Source of the DNA: an uncultured Cytophagales bacterium
GTDB taxonomy: Bacteria > Bacteroidota > Bacteroidia > Cytophagales > Bernardetiaceae
Length of the DNA stretch: 53,259 nt
Direction of reading: 5' to 3'
Assembly (NCBI GenBank): GCA_937136415.1
Contig: CAKZOK010000187.1
Coordinates: forward strand, 1 to 53,259
Shown one piece after another: positions 26,861 through 35,919 of the stretch. Position numbers and translations under genes: made by a program. Below the pieces are notes generated by a model, which was not told the origin of the DNA, made no database searches, and was given only the letters and a program-made list of their open reading frames with translations. Positions within the stretch are counted from its first letter, which is position 1; every line of letters starts with the position of its first letter.

Positions 26861-28972
26861 ATGCAATTTCTCAACTCTTCTCTTCTTTGGGCTTTATTGT
26901 TGATGATTATTCCTATCATCATTCATCTTTTTAATTTTCAACGCCCAAAAAAAGTATTATTCACAAATGTTGAATTTTTAAGGCAAGTTCAGCAGGTTTC
27001 TAAATCAAGAAATCGGTTAAAACATATTTTGATTATGCTCGCTCGCATGTCATTTATTGCTTTTTTGGTGCTGGCTTTTGCACGTCCTATTTTACCTTCT
27101 CAAAATACAGATTCGTCTTCGTTTTCTGCCAATCAACAGGTTTCTATTTATTTGGATAATTCATTTAGTCTTCAAAACGAACAAGATGACAAACGCCTCC
27201 TAGATTTGGGAGCAACTTATGCACAAACAATTCCAGAATTGTTCCCAAAATCAGCTACTTTTCAATTATTGGATAATGATTTTGAAGGAAATACAAATTT
27301 TTTCTATCCCAAAACATTTATTTCAGATAAATTATCTATTATTAATTTTAGTGGAATTAATCGTGATTTTTTGGATATTTATAAAAAACAACTACGTACT
27401 TTTCAAGCAAAAGCAAATCAAACCAATGGAAATGGAGGGCATATTTTTTGGGTTTCTGATTTTCAGAAAAATATACTTCCAAATCTAAATCAAATAGAGT
27501 TTGACTCTTCTTATAATTATTATGTTTTGCCTATTTCTCCTTCACAAACTTCTACTTTATTGATTGATTCAGTTTGGCTGGATAATCCGTTTGTACAGCC
27601 CAATACGCCACAAAACATAACTATTCGTGTCCGAAATTTGGGAACAGAATCTATCGAAAATAAAAGTTTACAACTTTTTATTGACGGAAAACAAGCATCG
27701 GCAACAGTGGCAAGTCTGCCAGCCCAAAGTGCTAAAGAAATTGAAATGAATTTTTCAGTAACCAAAACAACAGGAACAGTATCAGCCAAAATAACTGTTG
27801 AAGATTATCCAGTTTTGTTTGATAATGATTATTTTTTTACGTTGAGGATTGCTCCAAAAATAAATATTTTAAATATATTTGAAAAGCAAAGTGAAGCTCA
27901 AACTTATATCAATAATGTTTTTACAAATGCTGATTTCTTTGTTTTTTCGGCTACCTCTACTCAAAATTTGGATTATAATATGCTTCAAAGTACAGATTTG
28001 GTAGTTTTGGAAGGAATTTCTTCTATTGATGAAGCCTTACAAAGAGCTTTGAGAAGGTTTCTTTCTAGTGGTGGAAACGTTTTGGTTTTTCCTGCTGCTA
28101 GTTCAAAGACTGCCAATTTTAATTCTGCTTTAGGTATTTCTGTTCGTCAAATAAATGCAGAAGCTGGTGTGGGACTTTCGCTTTTACCTCCGTCTGAAAA
28201 TGCACCTTTTTTTGAAGGAGTTTTTGAGCAGATTTCGCCTTCCATGTCTATGCCTGTTGCAACAGGTGTTTGGTCGGGGCTTACTTCTGGACAATCTATT
28301 TTAAAGTTTAGAAATGGGCAACCTTTTTTGATGAAACAGCAGACAACGGAAGGAAATGTTTTTGTTTGTGCTGCACCTTTGCAAAATAGTTGGAGTGGTT
28401 TTGGAAAACATGCGCTTTTTGTTCCGACAATGTACAAGATTGCATTGAGTAGCTTGTCGCAAGCCGATTTATTGGCTTATAATTTGGAAGAGCAAACAGT
28501 AATTTTGTCCTTAGATTCTCTTCAAAAAAACAGTGTTTTTGAGCTAGTTTCTATAAATCAGATTTCGAATGCAAATCAAAATTCTGGTATGGATAATCAA
28601 GGTATTATTCCATCTCAACGCATTTCTGGAAACAAAATTATTTTTGAAATTCCTCGTTCTTCTCTTAAAGCTGGGGTTTATAAATTAAGAAATAAAAAAA
28701 CAGGAAAGACAGAAACTTTATTGGCATTTAATTATTCAAGAAAAGAATCTTATTTAGATTTTCATACAAAAGAAGAACTCGCTAAAGCATGGGCAGACAA
28801 GCCAAATGTGCAAATTTTTTCATTAGATGGGCAAGATGCTAAAGATTTTGCAACTACTTTCAAAGAAAAAAATGAGAATATTCCTCTTTGGAGGTATTTT
28901 ATTATTGCTGCTCTTCTTGCTGTTTTTGTGGAGGTAATTTTGGCTAGAGTTTTTAGTAGGGCTTCAAAATAA
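26861..28972 (+). CDS. BatA domain-containing membrane protein
   Basis: A 703-residue inner-membrane protein. The N terminus is the BatA N-terminal domain (TIGR02226-like): helix 1 in LWALLLMIIPIIIHLF, the FxRPK motif, VEFLRQV, then helix 2 near 55-75. A von Willebrand A-like part follows with DNSFS (D99, S101, S103), which fits the DxSxS metal site. Beyond residue 340 there is an alpha/beta part resembling a glutamine-amidotransferase fold (FSATSTQNLDYNMLQSTDLVVLEG), and a final membrane helix lies near 681-698. Such proteins are common in Bacteroidota, often near Bat aerotolerance or MoxR genes. No such neighbours are present here. The exact role is unknown. Confidence 0.88.
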   Translation: MQFLNSSLLWALLLMIIPIIIHLFNFQRPKKVLFTNVEFLRQVQQVSKSRNRLKHILIMLARMSFIAFLVLAFARPILPSQNTDSSSFSANQQVSIYLDNSFSLQNEQDDKRLLDLGATYAQTIPELFPKSATFQLLDNDFEGNTNFFYPKTFISDKLSIINFSGINRDFLDIYKKQLRTFQAKANQTNGNGGHIFWVSDFQKNILPNLNQIEFDSSYNYYVLPISPSQTSTLLIDSVWLDNPFVQPNTPQNITIRVRNLGTESIENKSLQLFIDGKQASATVASLPAQSAKEIEMNFSVTKTTGTVSAKITVEDYPVLFDNDYFFTLRIAPKINILNIFEKQSEAQTYINNVFTNADFFVFSATSTQNLDYNMLQSTDLVVLEGISSIDEALQRALRRFLSSGGNVLVFPAASSKTANFNSALGISVRQINAEAGVGLSLLPPSENAPFFEGVFEQISPSMSMPVATGVWSGLTSGQSILKFRNGQPFLMKQQTTEGNVFVCAAPLQNSWSGFGKHALFVPTMYKIALSSLSQADLLAYNLEEQTVILSLDSLQKNSVFELVSINQISNANQNSGMDNQGIIPSQRISGNKIIFEIPRSSLKAGVYKLRNKKTGKTETLLAFNYSRKESYLDFHTKEELAKAWADKPNVQIFSLDGQDAKDFATTFKEKNENIPLWRYFIIAALLAVFVEVILARVFSRASK

Positions 28973-29015
28973 ATTTAAAAAATGGAATAAAAAATATAAC
29001 ACAATAAAATCATTT

Positions 29016-29285
29016 TCACTGCGCTTTTTTGTGCAATTTATCTACTGTAATTATTCTTTTTGTGTTAGAATTGATTGTTAGACGAATATTTTTTGTATTG
29101 TTGGTGATATAAATATTTTTACCTGTTTTTTGAAATTTGCTTTGGTCTGTTTCTTTGATAATTTCAAAAATCATTGTTTCAATTTTTTCTTTTGAAAGAT
29201 TAATATCTAATTTTTTATTAATTCTTTCATAGACAAGCTCTGTATAACAAATTTTGTCTAAAATTTCCTTTTTGTAATTAATCAT
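29016..29285 (-). CDS. DUF3781 protein
   Basis: An 89-residue protein from ATG 29285: MINYKKEILDKICYTELVYERINKKLDI, ending in NIRLTINSNTKRIITVDKL. The ICYTELVYERINKKL and TINSNT-RIITVD blocks match the DUF3781 family, whose function is unknown. A longer open frame begins at 29384, but its first 33 codons lie inside a family B repeat (29311-29392) and have no family counterpart, so I reject that start. The insertion probably replaced the native promoter region. It is convergent with the BatA gene. Confidence 0.85.
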   Translation of the reverse strand: MINYKKEILDKICYTELVYERINKKLDINLSKEKIETMIFEIIKETDQSKFQKTGKNIYITNNTKNIRLTINSNTKRIITVDKLHKKAQ

Positions 29286-29310
29286 ATTTTTAGTTTGTTG
29301 AGTTTCATAA

Positions 29311-29392
29311 GGAAGTTGTTTAAAAATGAAACTTTTATCCGTGTTCTGTGACACACAAAAGACGGCTTGTCTATGCTTAAACAACTTTAAGG
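29311..29392 (-). repeat. Family B MITE-like repeat, 82-bp copy
   Basis: Read on the minus strand it begins AAGTTGTTTAAGCATAGACA and continues through a TGTGTGTCACAGAACACGG segment to AAAAGTTTC. This matches the first 60 bases of the element at 39097 with few differences. The ends GGAAGTTGTTTAA and TTAAACAACTT are inverted repeats. It sits immediately upstream of the DUF3781 start. Confidence 0.75.
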
Positions 29393-29419
29393 TTATTGAT
29401 GAAAATTGATTAAATCAGA

Positions 29420-29785
29420 TTATTTTTTTCGTATTGTTCTCATAATCAAAACACTAATTGAGCAAGCAAGAGTGATGCAAGCAAGAGCAAATAAAAGCCC
29501 TTTGTCGCCTTGTACACGAATTTCTAAAACTAAAACATGAGAAATAATTGCTCCCAGCATGATAATAGCCGAACTAAAAGCACCTATACGGCGAGTTTTG
29601 GGAGTGAGAATCAAAATAGCTGCAACAAACTCAAGAAAACCTGTCAAATATCTACCCCAAGGCTCAACTTTTAATTGTGTAAAAATCCAAACGGATTCGG
29701 AAGCTGCACCAAATTTGAAATAAAGTGTTTGAAGCAAAATGATAGCCACTGCAATCGATAAAATACCTTCAAGCGTTTTTTGCAT
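29420..29785 (-). CDS. DoxX family membrane protein
   Basis: A 121-residue inner-membrane protein with four hydrophobic helices (about 8-25, 45-62, 68-87 and 95-115). The loop after helix 1 (LQTLYFKFGAASES) and the YLTGFLEFVAAILILTPKTRRIGA segment are typical of DoxX/DoxD-like quinone-linked proteins. The specific role is unknown; some relatives work in oxidative stress. It is transcribed toward DUF3781 on the same strand, with a 134-base gap that contains the family B repeat. Confidence 0.85.
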   Translation of the reverse strand: MQKTLEGILSIAVAIILLQTLYFKFGAASESVWIFTQLKVEPWGRYLTGFLEFVAAILILTPKTRRIGAFSSAIIMLGAIISHVLVLEIRVQGDKGLLFALACITLACSISVLIMRTIRKK

Positions 29786-29931
29786 GAATTTTTTGAGAAG
29801 ATGAGTTTTTTGAATAAAAATGTAGAGGACAATATATGAATTTTTTAGATAAATAAAGTTTATAGTCTGTATTAGATATTTAAAAAAATGTATCTTTATT
29901 CAATTAATTCGCACCTCTATTTTTTAATGAA

Positions 29932-30372
29932 ATGAAACATTTATTTTTATCACTTATTTTATTTTTATCTATTTCTACATTGTCATTTTCTCAAAATGCA
30001 AAACAAAAAGATATTTCAGAAATCATGCAGACTTTTCAAAACCAACAAAAATCGTGGAATAATGGCGATTTAGATGGTTTTATGAATGGATATTGGAAAT
30101 CAGACTCACTCAAGTTTATAGGAAAAAATGGAATAACATATGGATATCAAGCAACTTTAGAAAATTATAAAAAATCATATCCAGATGTAGCAACAATGGG
30201 AAAACTTAAATTTGATATTCTTTCTGTCCGACAATTAAATAAAAAATACATTTTTATTATTGGAAAATGGCATCTAAAAAGAGAAACAAAAGAAGATTTA
30301 GAAGGGCATTTTACTCTAATTTGGAAGAAAATAAATAAAAAATGGGTTATTATTGCAGACCATTCTAGTTGA
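29932..30372 (+). CDS. Exported DUF4440 (SnoaL/NTF2-like) protein
   Basis: A 146-residue protein with a signal peptide (1-20, ...STLSFSQ) and a single NTF2-like domain. It has the helix IMQTFQNQQKSWNNGDLDGFMNGYW, then KSDSLKFIGKNGITYGYQATLENYKKSYP, then the strands FDILSVRQL, YIFIIGKWHL and GHFTLIWKKINKKWVIIADHSS. That is the DUF4440 pattern. Members bind or modify small molecules, but no catalytic residue can be named. It is periplasmic by inference and monocistronic, with a shared terminator downstream. Confidence 0.88.
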   Translation: MKHLFLSLILFLSISTLSFSQNAKQKDISEIMQTFQNQQKSWNNGDLDGFMNGYWKSDSLKFIGKNGITYGYQATLENYKKSYPDVATMGKLKFDILSVRQLNKKYIFIIGKWHLKRETKEDLEGHFTLIWKKINKKWVIIADHSS

Positions 30373-30418
30373 AATAAAGTTATGAAGTCTGAAATAAAAT
30401 AAAATAATTTTTTGTAAT

Positions 30419-30460
30419 AAAGGGTTTAAATATTTGATTTTAAACCCTTTGTAATTTTTT
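30419..30460. terminator. Bidirectional terminator between DUF4440 and asd
   Basis: AAAGGGTTTAAA (30419-30430) and TTTAAACCCTTT (30439-30450) form a perfect 12-bp stem between two convergent genes, with a T-rich tail on the plus side. Confidence 0.8.
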
Positions 30461-30463
30461 CTT

Positions 30464-31468
30464 TTAATTATTTATTAAATTTTCTTTGACTAAGTATTCA
30501 GCAATTTGAATAGCATTTGTGGCAGCTCCTTTGCGAAGATTATCAGCAACAATCCACATATTAAGTGTGTTTTTTTGACTTTCATCTCTTCGTAATCTTC
30601 CTACAAAAACCTCATCTTTTCCTTCCGAAGTAATTGGCATTGGATATTCAAAATTATCAATATTATCTTGTAATACAATTCCTTCCGAATTTTGTAAAAT
30701 ATGACGAACTTCATTCAAATCAAAATCGTTTTCAAATTCTACATTTACAGCCTCCGAATGCCCACCCATTGTTGGGATACGAACTGCCGTAGCAGTAATT
30801 TGAATAGTATCATCACTCATAATTTTTTTAGTTTCCAAGACCATTTTCATTTCTTCTTTTGTATAGCCATTTTCCAAAAAAATATCAATATGAGGCAGAA
30901 CGTTTAAGTCAATTTGATGTGGATATACTTTATTTGCAACTTCTCCTTTTCGCTCACTCATGAGCTGGTCGACGGCAGCTTTTCCTGTTCCTGTTACAGA
31001 TTGATAAGTCGAAACCACAACACGTTTTATTTTATATTTTTTGTGTAATGGATTGAGAGCCACAACCATTTGAATTGTCGAACAGTTTGGGTTAGCAATT
31101 ATTTTATCATTTTTGTTTAGCTCATGAAGCTCATGAGCATTTACTTCAGGAACAATTAATTTGTATTTTGGATTCATTCTCCACGCCGAAGAATTATCAA
31201 TTACGATTGTTCCTTTTTCTGCAAATTTGGGCGCAAACTCCAAAGAAACAGAGCCACCAGCCGAAAAAATAGCAATATCAGGAACAGCATCAATAGCTTC
31301 TTGCATGCCATGAATTTGATAAGATTTTCCATTAAATTGAATATTATTTCCAACTGAACGCTCCGATGCCACAGCAATTAATTCAGTAACAGGAAATTTA
31401 CGGCTTTCCAAAATACGTAACATCTGCGTTCCGACAAGTCCAGTAGCTCCAACAACAGCAATTTTCAT
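30464..31468 (-). CDS. asd: Aspartate-semialdehyde dehydrogenase
   Basis: A 334-residue cytosolic enzyme that converts aspartyl phosphate to aspartate semialdehyde with NADPH, the branch step to lysine/diaminopimelate, threonine and methionine. It has the N-terminal nucleotide site VVGATGLVGTQML, SAGGSVS, catalytic cysteine in ANPNCSTIQ (C129), and GTGKAAVDQL. The histidine in PTMGGHSEAV fits the family's active-site His. Normal length. The open frame extends to ATG 31504, but the family begins at MKIAVVGATG, so I use ATG 31468. A -7-like TATTTTTG (31502-31509, minus) lies 33 bases upstream and would fall inside the longer version. Confidence 0.96.
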   Translation of the reverse strand: MKIAVVGATGLVGTQMLRILESRKFPVTELIAVASERSVGNNIQFNGKSYQIHGMQEAIDAVPDIAIFSAGGSVSLEFAPKFAEKGTIVIDNSSAWRMNPKYKLIVPEVNAHELHELNKNDKIIANPNCSTIQMVVALNPLHKKYKIKRVVVSTYQSVTGTGKAAVDQLMSERKGEVANKVYPHQIDLNVLPHIDIFLENGYTKEEMKMVLETKKIMSDDTIQITATAVRIPTMGGHSEAVNVEFENDFDLNEVRHILQNSEGIVLQDNIDNFEYPMPITSEGKDEVFVGRLRRDESQKNTLNMWIVADNLRKGAATNAIQIAEYLVKENLINN

Positions 31469-31786
31469 TTTATTTGATTTTTGAGTGTAAAATAGATAAA
31501 ACAAAAATAAGGTTTTAGGATTTGATTTGTTTGATAATATCTTTTTTTTATTGAAAAATTGTTGTGCTTAGTTTAGTCTATAACAACACTTTATTAACCA
31601 TAATAATTTTTATTAATTGTTTCTATTTAAAATAATTGGTTTCATAAGAATTAAGTTGTTTTTAGAAATATTATAACTGATTTTGTAAAATTTACTAATT
31701 TTTAGACTTTTTTGTTAAAAATAGTTTAATTTTTGCATGTTGCTTTTTTTATTCAAAAATTGCTAAAAAACGAATGTATTTTTTTT

Positions 31787-31794
31787 TACATTTG
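31787..31794 (+). promoter_or_regulatory. Candidate -7 element of the S46 peptidase gene
   Basis: TACATTTG matches TAnnTTTG, 91 bases before ATG 31886. A TTG at 31760-31762 is 24 bp away, a little far. The rest of 31510-31786 is AT-rich and shows no gene. Confidence 0.5.
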
Positions 31795-31885
31795 TAAGAA
31801 GTTTAATTTAGAAGCTGCTAGTCATTTTTGCAAATAGACAAAAAATAATTTTTATTCCTTCATCTCAAAAACTAATCAATACATA

Positions 31886-34081
31886 ATGAACAAATTTAGT
31901 TTGAAAATTTTTACTCTTATTCTAGCTTTTGTAATGTTTACAGGTTATACACATGCCGATGAAGGTATGTGGCTGCCTATGCTTGTCAAACGCTTGAATG
32001 AAGCAGACATGAAAGCCAACGGCTTAAGGCTAACAGCCGAAGAAATTTATAGTGGCAATAATTCAAGTCTGAAAGATGCTATCTTTGGGCTAGGATATGG
32101 CGACCCTTCTTGGAATTTTTGTACTTCTGAAGCAATTTCTTCAAAAGGTCTTTTACTGACTAATCATCACTGTGCCTTTGACATGATTCAAAATCATAGT
32201 AGTGTAAAAAATGATTATTTGACAGATGGTTTTTGGGCAAAAAATATGTCTGAAGAATTACCAAATGAAGGAATTACAGCTTCTGTTTTGGTAAAAATGG
32301 AAGATATAACAAAGCGTGTAAAAAAAGCTCTTGACGGACTTAGCCTTGATGACCAAGCCGTAAAATTAGAGGAGGTAAAAGCTGAGATTATTGCAGAACA
32401 TACAAAAGGAACACATTACAAAGGATATATCAAAGATTTCTTTTATGGAAATGAGTATTATCTTTTTATTTCAGAAGTATTTTTAGATGTCCGTTTGGTG
32501 GGTGCGCCTCCTTCATCAATAGGCAAATTTGGTGGTGATACTGACAACTGGATGTGGCCTCGTCATACTGGCGATTTTTCTTTGCTTCGTATTTATGCTG
32601 GTAAAGATGGCAAGCCTGCTCCTTACTCTGTTGATAACGTTCCTTTGAAACCTAAACATTCTTTGCCTGTTTCGATGAAAGGCGTTCAGGAAGGAGATTT
32701 TTCAATGGTTTTTGGTTTCCCAGGTAGCACACAACGTTTCAAAACTTCGTATGGTCTTGATGTTGATTATGCTGTTACTAACCCTGCTCGTATAAAATTG
32801 CGTGAAAAAAGACTTTCTCTTATGAAAGAACAAATGGATATAGATGCAAAAACACGTATTGCTTATGCTTCAAAATATGCAGGCATCAGTAATTATTATA
32901 AGTATTTTATTGGACAAAACGCAGGACTAAAACGCCTCAAAACAATAGATAAAAAACGTGTAGAAGAAAAAGAATATCAAGTTTGGGCAGATGGTTCTAA
33001 AAATGAAGCATATAGTACAGCTCTTTCTCGTTTGGATAAAGCATATAGTAGTTCTGTTGATTATTCGCTTTGGAGTGTATATTTGCAAGAGGCATTTTTT
33101 GGAAGCGAAATATTGCAATTTGGAGCAAGTTTTATTCAATTACAAAGAACTTTGGCAGCAGGAGTAAATGAAGAAAATCAAGCACAAGTAGATGCAATGA
33201 TTGAAAAATTAAAAACATCTTCTAAAGAGCATTTTGAGGAATACAGCGCAACAGTTGATAAAAATGTAACAGGAGCTTTACTAGGAATGTTCTACACAGA
33301 TATTGATAAGCAATATCACCCAGATATTCTTGCACGAATTGCTGGTGAAAATGGAGGAGATTTTAATAAGTATGCAAATGTTATTTTCGAAAATTCTGCT
33401 TTTGCAACAGAAGAAAAAACAATGAAATTTTTGGAAAATCCGAATCCAGAAGTATTAGAAAAAGACCCAGTAATGCAATTTATTTCTTCTGTACTAGGAG
33501 TATATTATGCCAAAATAAGACCTCAATCATCGGTAGCAAATGAAGAAGTTGCTGCTGCAATGAAAGATTATGTGGCTGGACTTCTAATCAAAAATAAAAA
33601 GAAAACATATTATCCAGATGCAAATTCTTCGCTTCGTCTTTCTTATGGAAATGTAGAAGATTATTCGCCTAAAGATGGAGTACAATATCAATATTTTACT
33701 ACTTTGGAGGGAGTTGCTGAAAAGTATGTACCTAACGATGGTGAATTTGATGCACCTAAAGCTCTTTTAGAGATGCAAATGTCTAAAGAATATGGAAAAT
33801 ATGCAGACAAAGATGGAACACTTCACGTTGGTTTTATTACAAACAATGATATTACAGGTGGAAACTCTGGAAGCCCTGTAATTAATGGAAATGGAGAGCT
33901 TATTGGTCTTGCTTTTGATGGAAATTGGGAGGCGATGACTGGAGATTTGGTGTATGATGAGCAGTACAAACGTTGTATCAATGTAGATATTCGCTATGTA
34001 CTTTTTTGTATAGACAAATTGGCTGGAGCTGCTCATTTGATTGATGAGATGAACCTTGTAAGAGCTAAAAAAGGTAAATAA
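31886..34081 (+). CDS. S46 family dipeptidyl peptidase, DPP7-type
   Basis: A 731-residue periplasmic serine peptidase with a signal peptide (1-24, ...YTHA), then DEGMWLP, the classic mature start of the family. The catalytic His lies in TNHHCAF (H94/H95), the Asp region in DNWMWPRHTGDFS, and the Ser in GGNSGSP (S661). S46 enzymes remove dipeptides from peptide N termini. They divide by one residue: Gly in the FDGNWE motif gives DPP7 (hydrophobic P1), Arg in FDRxWE gives DPP11 (Asp/Glu P1). Here the motif is AFDGNWEAMTGD with Gly at 679, so DPP7-like specificity is predicted. The length agrees with the family. It has its own promoter and a strong terminator, so it is a single-gene unit serving peptide nutrition. 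Confidence 0.95.
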   Translation: MNKFSLKIFTLILAFVMFTGYTHADEGMWLPMLVKRLNEADMKANGLRLTAEEIYSGNNSSLKDAIFGLGYGDPSWNFCTSEAISSKGLLLTNHHCAFDMIQNHSSVKNDYLTDGFWAKNMSEELPNEGITASVLVKMEDITKRVKKALDGLSLDDQAVKLEEVKAEIIAEHTKGTHYKGYIKDFFYGNEYYLFISEVFLDVRLVGAPPSSIGKFGGDTDNWMWPRHTGDFSLLRIYAGKDGKPAPYSVDNVPLKPKHSLPVSMKGVQEGDFSMVFGFPGSTQRFKTSYGLDVDYAVTNPARIKLREKRLSLMKEQMDIDAKTRIAYASKYAGISNYYKYFIGQNAGLKRLKTIDKKRVEEKEYQVWADGSKNEAYSTALSRLDKAYSSSVDYSLWSVYLQEAFFGSEILQFGASFIQLQRTLAAGVNEENQAQVDAMIEKLKTSSKEHFEEYSATVDKNVTGALLGMFYTDIDKQYHPDILARIAGENGGDFNKYANVIFENSAFATEEKTMKFLENPNPEVLEKDPVMQFISSVLGVYYAKIRPQSSVANEEVAAAMKDYVAGLLIKNKKKTYYPDANSSLRLSYGNVEDYSPKDGVQYQYFTTLEGVAEKYVPNDGEFDAPKALLEMQMSKEYGKYADKDGTLHVGFITNNDITGGNSGSPVINGNGELIGLAFDGNWEAMTGDLVYDEQYKRCINVDIRYVLFCIDKLAGAAHLIDEMNLVRAKKGK

Positions 34082-34102
34082 ACTGCAACTCAAATTTATT
34101 TT

Positions 34103-34144
34103 AAAAAAAAGACGCTACTAATTTTTAGTAGCGTCTTTTTTTAT
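34103..34144 (+). terminator. Terminator after the S46 peptidase gene
   Basis: GACGCTACTAA and TTAGTAGCGTC form a perfect 11-bp stem, preceded by eight A and followed by seven T. Confidence 0.92.
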
Positions 34145-34334
34145 TAGAATTACCAACTCTAAGAAATAATTATAAACTGTGAATGTAAAACACTGATTAT
34201 TAAGTTATTAAGATGTTTGGTTCTGAGGAGCTGAATACACAATTTAAGTGTAAGGATAGCGATTTATTTAATTTCTATTCCTAATTCTATCAAAAAATTG
34301 TATCTTGTGCTATAATTTTAAATTAAAATAGAGA

Positions 34335-34649
34335 ATGACAACAGATAGATATATTAATCTTAATATTTTTGGAAAAGAGCTAAATAAGGATTTAAAACAC
34401 CTTTTCGAAATTGCAGAAATTACCAAAATGGACAGAAAAGAATTAGCTGTCTATCAAGAAAGCCTAAAGGATTATTGGGATTTGAAAAACGCAATGGATA
34501 TGTATTTTGGTAAAGGAAAAATAGAAGAACAAACCAAAATCGCAATAAATCTAATCAATATGAGAATGAATATTTCTCAAATTGCATAAGCAACAGGATT
34601 AACTTTATAAGAAATAAACAATTTAAAAATAAGAAAAAACACCTTTTGA
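34335..34649 (+). pseudogene. Remnant of an Rpn/PD-(D/E)XK family transposase
   Basis: An 84-codon open frame holds LKHLFEIAEITKMDRKELAVYQESLKDYWDLKNAMDMYFGKGKIEEQTKIAINL, which is the C-terminal tail of Rpn-type (PDDEXK_2) transposases. It breaks at TAA 34587-34589. Read through, the frame continues ATGLTL, stops again at 34608-34610, then reads EINNLK, exactly the family's IAxATGLTxEEIxxL ending. Both stops are one base change from Gln or Glu codons. The nuclease part is missing. It is a dead fragment, not a functional gene, and its 3' end runs into the start of lplA. Confidence 0.85.
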
Positions 34650-35644
34650 AACTCATCTTTTCTCCCTCTCATTATCCTTTTTTTAATCTCGCTTTAGAAG
34701 AGTATTTGTCCAATTTTATGGATAAAGAAAGCGAGTATTTATTATTTTATCGCAATACACCTTCTTTAGTAATGGGCAAAAACCAAAATGCTTGGGAAGA
34801 GATGAATTATAATTATCTAAAAGCTCAAAAAATATTTCTCTCTCGTCGTATTTCGGGAGGTGGAACAGTCTATCACGATTTGAAAAATCTAAATTTTAGT
34901 TTCATAAAGCCATTAGATACAAAAAAAGTAGCTAATTATGATTCATTTTTAGTTCCGATTGTAGAGTTTTTGAAAACACTAGACTTACATGCTTCTATCG
35001 GAAAACGTTCGGACATTTGGTTAGAAACCCAAAGTAAAGAAGGAAAAACAGAAAAACGAAAAATTACTGGAACAGCTCAATACACTAATAAAAATCGTTT
35101 TATTACTCACGGAACACTTCTTTTTGATACAGATTTAGAAAAATTAGAAAAAGCGATAACAATTCCCACAAATGTAGAGGTTGCTTCAAAAAGTCTTAAA
35201 TCAGTAAGAAGCAAGGTAATTAATATCAAAGAAGTTTTAATAAAAAATAGAGCTAACAATATTTTGACTATAGAAGAGTTTGAGGAAAAATTGGCTCATT
35301 TTATTTTACTCTATTTTAATAAACCTGTTCATCTCTACAAATTTAAAAAAGAAGAAATAGATGAAATAGAAAAGTTAGCAGAAGAGAAATACAAATCTTT
35401 TGAATGGGTTTGGGGGCGTTCGCCAGCGAGTGAGATTATCAGAAAAATTATATTCAAAAATCAAGAATATTCTATCAAAATAAAATTAAATAGGGGAGCT
35501 ATTATTCAAGAAATTAATACAAAAAATGATTTTCTGAATAATAAATTACAGAAGTTGGTAACTCAAATTTATAAAAAAGAAGAACTAGAAAAAATCCTTT
35601 TGCCTATTGGTTTTACAGAAAAAGAAATAAAATACTGGTTCTAA
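34646..35644 (+). CDS. lplA: Lipoate-protein ligase A
   Basis: A 332-residue cytosolic ligase that activates lipoate with ATP and attaches it to the lipoyl domains of 2-oxoacid dehydrogenases and GcvH. It has FNLALEEYL near the N terminus, SRRISGGGTVYHD (66-78), the lysine in RKITGTAQ (K139), and THGTLLFDTDL. The C-terminal accessory domain, about 245-332, is present. There is no ATG at the right place. TTG 34646 gives the expected family start M-K-L-I-F-S-P-S. The upstream region is the transposase remnant, so the original leader may have been disturbed. Confidence 0.92.
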   Translation: MKLIFSPSHYPFFNLALEEYLSNFMDKESEYLLFYRNTPSLVMGKNQNAWEEMNYNYLKAQKIFLSRRISGGGTVYHDLKNLNFSFIKPLDTKKVANYDSFLVPIVEFLKTLDLHASIGKRSDIWLETQSKEGKTEKRKITGTAQYTNKNRFITHGTLLFDTDLEKLEKAITIPTNVEVASKSLKSVRSKVINIKEVLIKNRANNILTIEEFEEKLAHFILLYFNKPVHLYKFKKEEIDEIEKLAEEKYKSFEWVWGRSPASEIIRKIIFKNQEYSIKIKLNRGAIIQEINTKNDFLNNKLQKLVTQIYKKEELEKILLPIGFTEKEIKYWF

Positions 35645-35919
35645 ATTTGTCTTATATAATTTGTTGCTGCAATTATCATATAAATCACTTGCTAATCTTG
35701 TGTTTTAAGCCTATTAATTTACCTAACCAAAAAAAGTAAAATTATAATAGTGCATATCCTTAAATAAAAAGCTCGTCGATGGTTGTTAAAAAATAAAAAT
35801 GTCTAGCTAATATGGTGCATAACATAATTCTAACAGCAATAAGCATTTCAATTAATCGTTTTGAAAACAACCACCACTCTTCAAAAATTGCTATCTAAAT
35901 ACAATAAATAAATAAAAGA

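Noticed and set aside
29285..29384. N-terminal extension of DUF3781
   Set aside because: It lies wholly in a family B repeat and has no family counterpart.
34335..34589. An 84-residue intact protein
   Set aside because: The family sequence continues in frame beyond two stop codons, so it is a truncated transposase remnant.
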